Below, one piece after another: positions 1 through 6,882 of a DNA stretch of 12,210 bases. This DNA comes from Deltaproteobacteria bacterium. GTDB taxonomy: Bacteria > Desulfobacterota > UBA8473. A program made the position numbers and the translations under genes. Below the pieces are notes generated by a model, which did not search any database, was not told the origin of the DNA, and saw only the letters and a program-made list of their open reading frames with translations. Each line of letters opens with the position of its first letter. Position 1 is the first letter of the stretch. The stretch is taken from contig JAUXFK010000066.1 of NCBI GenBank assembly GCA_030623035.1, forward strand, positions 1-12,210. Reading direction: 5' to 3'.

Positions 1-67
1 AACAGTTGCACGCGTTAAAATTTGACCACCGCCTTAGCAACTAAAATTTAAAAAAGCTAAACTGTTA
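1..67 (-). repeat. Partial family-1 palindromic repeat (copy C), cut by the window edge
   Basis: The reverse complement of these bases matches 8538-8604 with about five mismatches, all clustered near positions 30-36, so this is one arm of the same repeat found complete at 174-443 and 8536-8810. The outer end, read inward on the minus strand, is TAACAGTTTAGCTT. It faces the identical end of the copy at 174, so the two copies sit head to head about 106 bases apart. The rest of the element lies before the window. Bases 68-173 between the copies are AT-rich and I see nothing else in them. Confidence 0.75.
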
Positions 68-173
68 TAAAATTTTTAAGAACATCGATAAAATAATTCT
101 TATTTATACCACAAATTTCCTGTTTAGAAAACCCTGTCCGCGTTGTCTTTTGCTTTTTCAATGTAATTTTTTT

Positions 174-443
174 GGTAACAGTTTAGCTTCCTGAAAAAAG
201 TCGCTTCAACGGCAATCAAATTTTAATCCGTGTAAAACTCGCATCCAAGTGAGCGTAAAGAAAGAACAGTATATCACCATTCAATTCAGTAGCTCCATTA
301 TGACCTATTTCGGATATAAAATGTGAGGTTATCCCCTGTCCTTTCTTAACGCTCACTAAGACGCTCAGACAGTACACGCATTAAAATTTAACCGTCGTTG
401 AAGCTTGCTGATAGCTTTCTATTTCATAGCGTTAAAATGATAC
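174..443 (+). repeat. Family-1 palindromic repeat, complete copy A (about 270 bp)
   Basis: Two imperfectly complementary arms of about 100 bases flank a unique centre of about 65 bases. Each arm holds an AAATTTTAA block, and towards the centre a GAGCGTWAAGAAAGRACAG block. The left end is GGTAACAGTTTAGCTT. The right end is of a second type (AGCTTTCTATTTCATAG followed by AAAATGATAC) and matches the right end of copy B. Both flanks carry seven T residues (167-173 and 444-450), which could be a target duplication but are low in complexity. There is no open frame of note, so this looks like a non-autonomous MITE-like element or a large REP-type repeat. It sits directly upstream of the nitroreductase gene and may contribute its promoter. 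Confidence 0.75.
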
Positions 444-463
444 TTTTTTTGTAATATTTTCCA

Positions 464-1210
464 ATGAAAACTCTTTATTCTTTATCACGGAGAGAAATTT
501 TAGTTTTATTTACAAGACTGGTACTTTTTCTTCCATTTTCAACTCTCTTCTCGGCGAGGTTTGTCTGTGCCATGAATATCAAAGATAAAAATCAGCTTAG
601 GGGGTATCAAATGAATCTGCCAAAACCCAAGATTAAAGGAGATATTTCCCTAGAAGGAGCTATCAGGAGCCGTCGAACCATAAGGTCTTTCAAGGAGGAC
701 AGGTTAACTATAGAACAATTTTCACAGATTCTATGGGCAGGCCAGGGTATAACCGAAGAGAGGGGTTACAAAAGATCGGCACCTTCGGGTGGGGCACTAT
801 ACCCAATGGACATTTATGCAGTTATAGGGAAAAACGGTGTAGCAGGAATTACACCCGGCATCTATCATTATGAGCCAAATCAACATACAGTCTCTATAAT
901 AACCGAGGGGGATCTGTTACATGATGTTGCCCGAGCAGCCCTATCACAGATGTGGATGGCCACGGCCTCCATTAACCTGGTCATCACTGCCGAATATAAC
1001 AGGATCTGCTCGAAGTACGGCGAAAGAGGAGTCAGATATGCTGTAATAGAAGCAGGTCACATCAGTCAAAATATCTTTTTGCAGGCAGAAGCAATCGGCC
1101 TGGGGGCTGGAATAGTTGGAGCCTTTTATGATGAAACCATCGTCCAGGTCATGAAGATTCCCATATCCCATGAACCGCTTCTAATAATGCCCGTAGGGTA
1201 TAAAGGTTAA
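464..1210 (+). CDS. SagB-type nitroreductase-family FMN oxidoreductase with N-terminal leader
   Basis: This is a flavin-dependent oxidoreductase of the SagB/ThcOx branch of the nitroreductase fold. Visible marks are the SRRTIRSF motif (residues 69-76) that contacts FMN phosphate, the PSGGALYPMDIY segment (107-118) typical of the SagB branch, and the glycine-rich GLGAGIVGAF (212-221) near the C-terminus. SagB relatives in azole-peptide clusters dehydrogenate azolines. No cyclodehydratase, precursor or transporter lies nearby, so the substrate is unknown and a stand-alone redox role is likelier. Residues 8-36 (SRRE, then a hydrophobic run ending SARFVCA) look like a signal or Tat-like leader, suggesting export. 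The ATG at 464 has no visible Shine-Dalgarno. The internal ATG at 611 is preceded by AGGGGG (599-604) and would give a leaderless 199-residue protein, so the start is uncertain. It lies 22 bases before DUF763 and is probably cotranscribed with it. Confidence 0.85.
   Translation: MKTLYSLSRREILVLFTRLVLFLPFSTLFSARFVCAMNIKDKNQLRGYQMNLPKPKIKGDISLEGAIRSRRTIRSFKEDRLTIEQFSQILWAGQGITEERGYKRSAPSGGALYPMDIYAVIGKNGVAGITPGIYHYEPNQHTVSIITEGDLLHDVARAALSQMWMATASINLVITAEYNRICSKYGERGVRYAVIEAGHISQNIFLQAEAIGLGAGIVGAFYDETIVQVMKIPISHEPLLIMPVGYKG
599..604 (+). promoter_or_regulatory. Shine-Dalgarno-like AGGGGG before an internal ATG of the nitroreductase
   Basis: AGGGGG lies six bases before the ATG at 611-613, a better ribosome site than anything seen before the ATG at 464. 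Use of this start would remove the putative leader while keeping the entire conserved nitroreductase domain. Confidence 0.35.
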
Positions 1211-1232
1211 TCTCAATTTTTCGGAAAAAAAC

Positions 1233-2303
1233 ATGCGTACAGGTATAGCAAACCTTCCATTACACGGTGGCCGTGTGCCTCGCTGGCTGTTTGAAAGAAT
1301 GGTAAAACTGGCACGGGTTATAGCGCTTGCCATAGTAGAAGAATTTGACCCAGTATTTTTTTTGCATCGGGTTTCGGATCCTTTTTGGTTTCAAGCATTC
1401 GGTTGCATACTGGGATTTGACTGGCATTCGAGCGGGCTCACGACTACCACATGTGGGGCACTGAAGGAGGGTCTTAAGGGGCTGGAGATGGATAGTGGCC
1501 TGATCATAGCCGGTGGAAAAGGAGCAGCTTCTCGCCGAACTCCTTTAGAGCTGGAAACAGCAGGACAATATATGAAGGTTGAACCGGCCTCACTTATACG
1601 GTTAAGCCGCTTAGTAGCAAAGGTGGATAGTGCAGCTATACAGGATGGTTACCAGTTGTATCATCATGTCTTTATCTCCACTCTGGATGGGCAATGGTCT
1701 GTAATCCAGCAGGGGATGAACGACACGAACCGCCAGGCGCGGCGTTATCACTGGCTTTCATCAACAGTGGAAAACCTGGTCTGTGAACCGCATAAAGCGA
1801 TATGTTGTAACAAACAAGGTCTATGTTTGAACCTGGTAGCCGCAGAAGGCGAGGCCAACCGTAAAGCTACCGCTGAGATTACAGGCATTGGTCCTGACAA
1901 ACTCGTAACCGAACTGAAGCGACTAAAAAATCTCAATCTGCCAAGAGAGCACCGTATACTGATACAAGACATTGCGCCAGAACGGCTTTATAAAACATTT
2001 GTAGCAACTTATGAACGGACACCTCACGATTTTGAAGAGCTTTTGGGCATCAAGGGTGTCGGCCCAAAATCACTGCGTGCTCTTTCTCTCGTAGCAGAAC
2101 TGCTGTATGGCAAACCTGTAAGCTTTCGTGATCCGGCTCGCTATAGCTTTGCCCACGGAGGAAAAGACGGTCACCCCTATCCTGTTGACAGAAAAACCTA
2201 CGATCAAACGATAGATATGCTTCATACGGCTATAGAATCATCCCGTATAGGCCAAAGTGAACAATTGGGTGCCCTCCGGCGCCTCCACGCCTTCTTAGAT
2301 TAG
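1233..2303 (+). CDS. DUF763 family protein (COG1415) with helix-hairpin-helix
   Basis: The N-terminus MRTGIANLPLHGGRVPRWLF is the hallmark of the DUF763 family, found in archaea, thermophiles and scattered bacteria; its biochemical function is not established to my knowledge. Other conserved-looking segments are GKGAASRRTPLEL (95-107), the central HHVFISTLDGQWSVIQQGMN (144-163) and FAHGGKDGHPYPVDRKTYD (306-324). LLGIKGVGPKSLRALSLVAE (270-289) is a helix-hairpin-helix of the DNA-binding type, so a nucleic-acid role, perhaps nuclease or repair-related, is inference. No signal peptide or membrane segment is seen. The 356-residue length suits the family. The gene follows the nitroreductase by 22 bases with only a weak ribosome site. 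Its TAG stop is the first three bases of an inverted-repeat element. Its base composition looks richer in G and C than the minus-strand genes, which could mean transfer. Confidence 0.88.
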   Translation: MRTGIANLPLHGGRVPRWLFERMVKLARVIALAIVEEFDPVFFLHRVSDPFWFQAFGCILGFDWHSSGLTTTTCGALKEGLKGLEMDSGLIIAGGKGAASRRTPLELETAGQYMKVEPASLIRLSRLVAKVDSAAIQDGYQLYHHVFISTLDGQWSVIQQGMNDTNRQARRYHWLSSTVENLVCEPHKAICCNKQGLCLNLVAAEGEANRKATAEITGIGPDKLVTELKRLKNLNLPREHRILIQDIAPERLYKTFVATYERTPHDFEELLGIKGVGPKSLRALSLVAELLYGKPVSFRDPARYSFAHGGKDGHPYPVDRKTYDQTIDMLHTAIESSRIGQSEQLGALRRLHAFLD

Positions 2304-2446
2304 TGTCCATCCATAAATGGCTATTTTGCCCAATCTCTGCGTCAGACTCAAATTTTAATCCTCGAAATATGCCAATATATTCCTGCGGTTAAAATCTTCG
2401 CCTTCCTTGACCTTGAACAAAATTTCTCATTTCTGGATGGACACTA
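2301..2446. repeat. 146-bp inverted-repeat element with TAGTGTCCAT ends (MITE-like)
   Basis: The ends 2301-2320 and 2427-2446 are inverted repeats matching at 18 of 20 positions (TAGTGTCCATCCANAAATGR). Inner parts also pair: an AAATTTTAATCC block on the left against GGTTAAAATCTTCG on the right. Direct TAGAT repeats at 2296-2300 and 2445-2449 (the second overlapping the element end) look like a target duplication. The element fills most of the gap between the convergent DUF763 and GAF-ANTAR genes and could fold in transcripts from either side, so it may also work as a bidirectional terminator. It encodes no protein. Confidence 0.75.
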
Positions 2447-2470
2447 GATTAATTTAAAAACCTCCCGGCC

Positions 2471-3181
2471 CTAAATCTCTTTTGCAAGGATTATTGCCTC
2501 TGCTATATCTCTCATTGACTTGCGGTTGTTCATACTCTTTTTTTGAATCCTGCGAAATGCCTCATCACCTTTGAGTCCCCTATCCCGCATAAGGATATCT
2601 TTTGCTCGCTCTACAAGTTTGCGGGTTTCCAGTTCTTCTTGAATAACCTTGGTCTTGACCATCAACTCCGTATTCTCTATTGCTATAGCCGCCTGATTGG
2701 CCACGGTAGTCAGGACAGTAATGTCTGTCTCAGTAAACTCATATTGGGTAGATGTATAACAATTTATTACACCGATAACCATGTCCTTCACACACATTGG
2801 AACACTCAACATCGAGACCAGCCCCTCTTTTCCAGCAAGTTCCTTCTCTTTATACCTCGGCTCTTTTTGTACATCCAATATTACGACAGGTTTATTCTCT
2901 TTGGCAACAAATCCAACCACACCTTCACCTAGTTTTAGACTCCGTTCCTTTAGATAGTCCCTGCTTATACTCTGGGTTGCCCTGATCTTCAATTCCTTAT
3001 CCTTCTCATCAATCAGCCATAAAGAACATATCTTTGAATTCATAACCTCTGCAGTAACGACAACAATAAGTCGCAGTATGTCTTCCAGATAAAAATCAGA
3101 GGTAATTGCTTTACTGATCTTCGAAAGGGCCTCTATCTGTTTTGCATGACTTACTTTATTTATCGTTACCATTCTATTCAT
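2471..3181 (-). CDS. GAF domain and ANTAR domain transcription antitermination regulator
   Basis: Residues about 20-170 form a GAF sensor domain, with the typical GEGVVGFVAKENKPVVILDV segment (85-104), SMLSVPM (123-129) and the closing helix DITVLTTVANQAAIAIEN (153-170). A short helical linker leads into an ANTAR domain at about 180-235 (LVERAKDILMRDRGLKGDEAF, then the SMRDIAEAII helix). ANTAR domains bind paired hexaloop RNA hairpins and prevent termination, as in AmiR, NasR and EutV, so this is probably a ligand-controlled soluble antiterminator. The GAF ligand and RNA target cannot be read from the sequence. It is the last gene of the minus-strand run, 21 bases after the deacetylase, so it may report on or control the cell-wall operon. 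The ATG at 3181 is preceded by a weak CAGGCGA; a second ATG three codons later is possible. Confidence 0.88.
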   Translation of the reverse strand: MNRMVTINKVSHAKQIEALSKISKAITSDFYLEDILRLIVVVTAEVMNSKICSLWLIDEKDKELKIRATQSISRDYLKERSLKLGEGVVGFVAKENKPVVILDVQKEPRYKEKELAGKEGLVSMLSVPMCVKDMVIGVINCYTSTQYEFTETDITVLTTVANQAAIAIENTELMVKTKVIQEELETRKLVERAKDILMRDRGLKGDEAFRRIQKKSMNNRKSMRDIAEAIILAKEI

Positions 3182-3202
3182 TCGCCTGTATCGATTAACA
3201 TT

Positions 3203-4141
3203 TCAGTTTACCAAATGAGATATCGGAACCACTTCTATCCCTTTTGCTTCAAATTCCGGAATCATTCGTTTCAATGCTTCTATTGTAGACGGATAAGGAT
3301 GACCGATACCTATAGCATAACCTCTCCTTTGGGAGATTCTAACCAGTTTGTCTATCTGAGCAATGATATATTCGATATCTTTTTCATTATCCAGAAAAAT
3401 ATCTCGTGCTGCCGTGTCTAACCCTATCTCTTTGGCCAATTTATAGCCAACAGAATCACTTGATGTCAGACTATCTAAAAAGAACAGGCCCCTCTTTTCA
3501 ATTCTTTTAAGAACAATCATCATCTTTTTACGATCTTCCGTAAACCTTGAGCCCATATGGTTGTTTATACCCTTTATAAAAGGTACTGACATGATATCTA
3601 TGTCCAGTATTTCCAGTAATTTTTCATCACTCATGCTTAATAGAAGGGCTCCATTACCGGGATTCTTTTCAGGATACCTGTAAGGTTCCATAGGCAAATG
3701 AAGCATTACATCTTTGCCCATTGCATTGGCTTTTTGGGCGATGGATATGGAATTTGGCGCCAAGGGAAAGATAGAAAAGGTCAGTTTTGCATCAATCTTA
3801 AGAAATTCATCTGCTTTATGGTTATTATACCCCAAATCATCTATTATAATCGCCACCTTATAAGCCCGCTTGGGCACTATCTTCTTTGAGATAACACGCT
3901 TTTTCTTGTCGTCTTTTTTTAAACCAGTCTTATCAGAGGGCTTCTTAGAAACAACATCCGGATGCTTTTTTTGTGGATAGATGCTGTATTGCATCTTTTG
4001 TTTGGTGTAAAGTACGCTGACAGCAATCACCAGGACCGACAACAATGTGATCAAAGCCAATAATGCTATCCTTGTCTGATCATCCCCTTTGTTTTGTTTC
4101 TTTTTTGGCCTCCCTTTTATAATCTTCTTCTTCTGGACCAT
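3203..4141 (-). CDS. Divergent polysaccharide deacetylase family protein (YibQ/DUF610-like)
   Basis: This belongs to COG2861, the divergent polysaccharide deacetylase family that includes E. coli YibQ. A lysine-rich cytoplasmic start is followed by one membrane anchor (about 25-45), a charged linker (about 50-85) and a periplasmic NodB-like domain. Visible motifs are VAIIIDDLGYN (86-96), replacing the usual TFDDG, then HLPMEP (138-143), NNHMGSRFTED (183-193), FFLDSLTSSDS (210-220) and GIGHPYPSTIEAL (268-280). The family keeps acidic and histidine residues in places related to deacetylase metal ligands, but its substrate is not settled; a glycan or peptidoglycan target is inference. envC and yibQ are also neighbours in E. 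coli, which supports a shared envelope role. It starts 32 bases after ctpA ends and is probably cotranscribed; the AAAGG upstream is too distant for a good ribosome site. Confidence 0.88.
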   Translation of the reverse strand: MVQKKKIIKGRPKKKQNKGDDQTRIALLALITLLSVLVIAVSVLYTKQKMQYSIYPQKKHPDVVSKKPSDKTGLKKDDKKKRVISKKIVPKRAYKVAIIIDDLGYNNHKADEFLKIDAKLTFSIFPLAPNSISIAQKANAMGKDVMLHLPMEPYRYPEKNPGNGALLLSMSDEKLLEILDIDIMSVPFIKGINNHMGSRFTEDRKKMMIVLKRIEKRGLFFLDSLTSSDSVGYKLAKEIGLDTAARDIFLDNEKDIEYIIAQIDKLVRISQRRGYAIGIGHPYPSTIEALKRMIPEFEAKGIEVVPISHLVN

Positions 4142-4173
4142 TAATATAGAAAACCTTTAACCTTTTTGTTCCT

Positions 4174-5502
4174 TTATGACGCCTTCCTTATCTTCATATT
4201 CTCCTTAAAGATATTCCAGCTCTTTAGAATCTCAAGCGCCCTATCCAATTGGGCATCTGCAAGCTCTTCCTCTTTTTTTACCTCATTTACATCCTCTTGT
4301 TTCTCCTCGCTCTCATTTAAACCCTTAAGGTGTCTTTCTAAGTCTCTCTCTCTTAGGAATCTTATCTTTCTCTTCGCTTCGACCCCTAAAGGCGTCTTGT
4401 TATTGACAACAATATCAGGCATAATACCCTCTGCCTGGATAGACCTTCCCTTGGGGGTGTAATATCTGCCAATGGTCAATCTAAGGCCTGAACCATCTTT
4501 TAAAGGATAGATAGACTGAACGGTTGCTTTCCCAAAGGTCTGAACCCCTAGAATCAGAGCCCTTCCATTATCCTGTAATGCCCCTGCAACAATCTCTGAA
4601 GCACTGGCACTACCGGCATTAACTAAAACAATCATAGGATAATCATGGCCAATACCTGCCCTTTTTGCCTTATACACCTGCTTTTTGCCTTTAACCCTTT
4701 CTTCAGTATACGTAATAATGCCTGAATCCAAAAATTCATCAGATACCTTGAGGGACTGATCAAAGGTGCCTCCAGGATTATTCCTCAAATCCAATATCAA
4801 ACCCTTAAGCCCACCCTTTTCGGCCTCTAATTTGCTAAGGGCAACTTTGAGCTCATATGATGTCTTCTCCTGAAAGTGGTTAATCCGAACATATCCGTAA
4901 CCTTCTTCAAGAGCCCTGTATTTTACACTCTTGATCTTAATGATAGCACGGGTAATTGTATAATCCTTTGGCTCTAATAAGCTTTCACGCATTATCGTGA
5001 TCGTTACCTTTGTCCCTGGGGCACCTCGCATCAACTTCACTGCACCCATTAAGGTCATACTCTTTGTATGCTTTCCTTCAACCATAAGGATATGATCTCC
5101 GGCTTTTATCCCGGCCCGGTAGGCAGGCGTATCCTCTATTGGAGATATAACCAATAAAATGCCTTCCTTCATGGTAATCTCGATTCCTAATCCTCCAAAA
5201 CTCCCTTTTGTCTCTACTCTCATTTCTTTGAACATATCAGGAGGCATAAAAGATGAATGGGGATCTAACTCATCCAACATACCATTTATAGCGCCATAAA
5301 GCAGTTTCTCTGTGTCAACTTCTTCTACATAATGCTTTTGAACCATAGACAGAACGTCTGTAAATATCTTGAGCTTTTCATATGTCTCTTTATTTACAGC
5401 AGATACTTTCTCCTTCCATCCAATGCTTACCGTAAATCCAACTATTAAAACAACAGATATAATCAACAATAATCTCTTATCTTTCTTTGTACGAAATAAC
5501 AT
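4174..5502 (-). CDS. ctpA: S41 family C-terminal processing protease (CtpA/Prc type)
   Basis: This is a periplasmic, membrane-anchored serine protease that trims or degrades proteins from their C-termini; in several bacteria such proteases control peptidoglycan hydrolases. A signal-anchor lies at about 11-28. An N-terminal helical part contains DELDPHSSFM (77-86), then a PDZ domain at about 98-185 (FGGLGIEITMKEGILLVISP and AGIKAGDHILMVEG), then the S41 core with LILDLRNNPGG (235-245). The catalytic residues fit Ser300 in GSASASE, Lys325 in FGKATVQ, 25 residues later as in the family, and Gln329. After the core comes RYYTPKGRSIQAEGIMPDI and a charged C-terminal tail. At 442 residues it has normal CtpA length. 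AGGAGGAG at 5506-5513 sets the ATG start clearly. A palindromic repeat separates it from envC, so the strong ribosome site may help independent translation. Confidence 0.94.
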   Translation of the reverse strand: MLFRTKKDKRLLLIISVVLIVGFTVSIGWKEKVSAVNKETYEKLKIFTDVLSMVQKHYVEEVDTEKLLYGAINGMLDELDPHSSFMPPDMFKEMRVETKGSFGGLGIEITMKEGILLVISPIEDTPAYRAGIKAGDHILMVEGKHTKSMTLMGAVKLMRGAPGTKVTITIMRESLLEPKDYTITRAIIKIKSVKYRALEEGYGYVRINHFQEKTSYELKVALSKLEAEKGGLKGLILDLRNNPGGTFDQSLKVSDEFLDSGIITYTEERVKGKKQVYKAKRAGIGHDYPMIVLVNAGSASASEIVAGALQDNGRALILGVQTFGKATVQSIYPLKDGSGLRLTIGRYYTPKGRSIQAEGIMPDIVVNNKTPLGVEAKRKIRFLRERDLERHLKGLNESEEKQEDVNEVKKEEELADAQLDRALEILKSWNIFKENMKIRKAS

Positions 5503-5505
5503 ATA

Positions 5506-5513
5506 CTCCTCCT
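5506..5513 (-). promoter_or_regulatory. Strong Shine-Dalgarno of ctpA
   Basis: On the minus strand AGGAGGAG precedes the ctpA ATG, with five bases between AGGAGG and the start codon. It is the clearest ribosome site in the window and fixes the start at 5502. Confidence 0.8.
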
Positions 5514-5524
5514 GAATTAAGATT

Positions 5525-5695
5525 TAACGGGCTGTTGCCCAAACGGAAATTCCTTTGAGCGGTCATCAAAAGGTTTTTTGGCAATAAATCCTGGCCCTTC
5601 GTTCCTCAGGATAAACTCAGCGGAAGTGCAGCGATTTCAATTGTTTAAGCCCCGTTGGGCGAGTTTTGAAATTGCTCGCTTCTAAATGGACACTA
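5525..5695 (-). repeat. Palindromic repeat with one TAGTGTCCAT end, between envC and ctpA
   Basis: Read on the minus strand the element begins TAGTGTCCATTTAGAA at 5695, the same end type as the repeat at 2301-2446 (14 of 16 bases). No matching second end is visible near 5525, so it is degenerate or a different subtype. It contains two short hairpins of similar make: GGGC-TGTT-GCCC (5529-5540) and GCCC-CGTT-GGGC (5649-5660). The second is extended by ATTTCAA/TTGAAAT arms (5634-5672). No coding capacity is seen. It lies inside what is otherwise a compact operon and supplies the envC stop codon. The left boundary is approximate. Confidence 0.6.
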
Positions 5696-6874
5696 ATTGG
5701 GTATCGCCAGCCAGTCCATTGGGTTTTGGGGCTTCCCCTGATATCGAATTTCAAAGTAAAGATGAGGTCCTTTCGAAGAATCCGTATCCCCTACTAAAGC
5801 GATTACTTCTCCCTTCTTTACCTCATCACCCACTTTTTTAATTAATCTTGAAGCATGAGCAAAAAGGGTATAGTAAGAGCCTCCATGATCAACAATAATA
5901 ATCTTACCATAACCTTTAAACCAGTCAGAGAACAGAACCTTTCCATCATAAACCGTTTTGATCTTAGAGCCCATAGGGGCCAATATATCAATACCTTTGT
6001 AAAAAGTATACGTATTAAATCTTTGATCCTCCTGCCTGCCGAATAAAGGCAGGACTTTTCCAGTGACCGGAATATCTAATTTTCCTCTAACTGCTGCAAA
6101 TCCTTTATCTTTATATTCAGATGTGTCTGCCCTTATCTTCCTTTTTAGTTTATCAATCATCGACTGAAGCCCTTTAGAATCTTTCTCTAATTCATTGACC
6201 GCTGATATATATGCCATCTTCTTTCTCTTAACGGACCCGAGGAGCTTTGTCTTTTTTTGAAGTTTTACTTGAATATCGGATTTCTTTCTATGTTCATCGG
6301 CCATCAAGTTTGCGAGCTTTACTTCATCCTCTTTAAAATCATCTCTCTCGCCTTTCAGCGTCGATAGGTTTTGTCTGTACTCCTCAATTAAATTCAGATT
6401 GTAATTGAGTAAAATACTCAAAAACCTGTAACATCTTAACTTGTCGGTATAAGATCCGGGTGAGAATACTGCCTTTATGTATCCTGTTTCACCTAATTTA
6501 TAAATTGTCACAAGACCGGCACTCAGTCTCGGTCTCAGGGCTGTAAGATTCTCCTCTAACTTTGAAATATTATAACTGGTATTATTGACGCTCTCTTTTA
6601 GGCTTTTAATATTAGAATTCAGTAACTCAAGGTCATTACTCACATTGGAAAGCCTCTCCTCTATTCTATCTAGCTCAGAAGTCACTGTTAACTCTTTCTT
6701 GTTAATCTTCCATACATTCTTTCTTGTCTGATGAATCTTCTTTTTAATGAAGGTCAGTTCTTTCTTTTTCTTAATCAGCATCTTATTAAGACCCTGGTCT
6801 TCACCTCCTGTTATGCCATTGAAACAAAATAAAATAAGAACCGATATAATAAAGACTCTGCTTGCACTTCTCAT
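5693..6874 (-). CDS. envC: EnvC-like murein hydrolase activator (degenerate M23/LytM domain)
   Basis: A signal peptide (about 1-23) is followed by a long coiled-coil region (about 28-250) and a LytM/M23 domain (about 270-390). The zinc site is incomplete. The first His of HxxxD is replaced in YKGID (Tyr292, Asp296 kept), and HxH reads HLY (His371 kept, Tyr373). The middle His340 in LFAHASRL remains. Loss of zinc ligands is the known mark of EnvC, which activates the amidases AmiA and AmiB at the septum when FtsEX recruits it. The position 8 bases after ftsX supports that role, so I call it an activator rather than an endopeptidase. Its amidase partner is not in the window. The N-terminal coiled coil should contact the FtsX periplasmic loop. 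The TAG stop comes from the end of the adjoining repeat element. Confidence 0.9.
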   Translation of the reverse strand: MRSASRVFIISVLILFCFNGITGGEDQGLNKMLIKKKKELTFIKKKIHQTRKNVWKINKKELTVTSELDRIEERLSNVSNDLELLNSNIKSLKESVNNTSYNISKLEENLTALRPRLSAGLVTIYKLGETGYIKAVFSPGSYTDKLRCYRFLSILLNYNLNLIEEYRQNLSTLKGERDDFKEDEVKLANLMADEHRKKSDIQVKLQKKTKLLGSVKRKKMAYISAVNELEKDSKGLQSMIDKLKRKIRADTSEYKDKGFAAVRGKLDIPVTGKVLPLFGRQEDQRFNTYTFYKGIDILAPMGSKIKTVYDGKVLFSDWFKGYGKIIIVDHGGSYYTLFAHASRLIKKVGDEVKKGEVIALVGDTDSSKGPHLYFEIRYQGKPQNPMDWLAIPN

Positions 6875-6882
6875 CTTAGTAT

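Noticed and set aside
1..443. CRISPR-like array from repeated AAATTTTAA and GCTTCAA blocks
   Set aside because: The repeated blocks alternate in orientation and have irregular spacing, as in nested inverted repeats, and there are no regular repeat-spacer units or cas genes.
944..1171. Minus-strand open frame opposite the nitroreductase
   Set aside because: It lies wholly opposite a well-conserved coding region and its translation shows no recognisable domain.
464..1210. Azole-modified peptide (streptolysin S-like) biosynthesis cluster, suggested by the SagB-type enzyme
   Set aside because: No SagC/SagD-like cyclodehydratase, precursor peptide or export gene is nearby; only the dehydrogenase fold matches.
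1748..1972. Minus-strand open frame opposite DUF763
   Set aside because: Shadow of the DUF763 frame; the translation is low in complexity and unlike any family I know.
2447..2470. Rho-independent terminator after the GAF-ANTAR gene (GGGCCGGGAGGTTTTT on the minus strand)
   Set aside because: A T-run is present but the preceding bases do not form a stem; the adjacent inverted-repeat element is the likelier structure.
2543..2932. Plus-strand open frame of 129 codons opposite the GAF-ANTAR gene
   Set aside because: The opposite strand encodes clear GAF and ANTAR motifs through this stretch; this frame has no motif or ribosome site.
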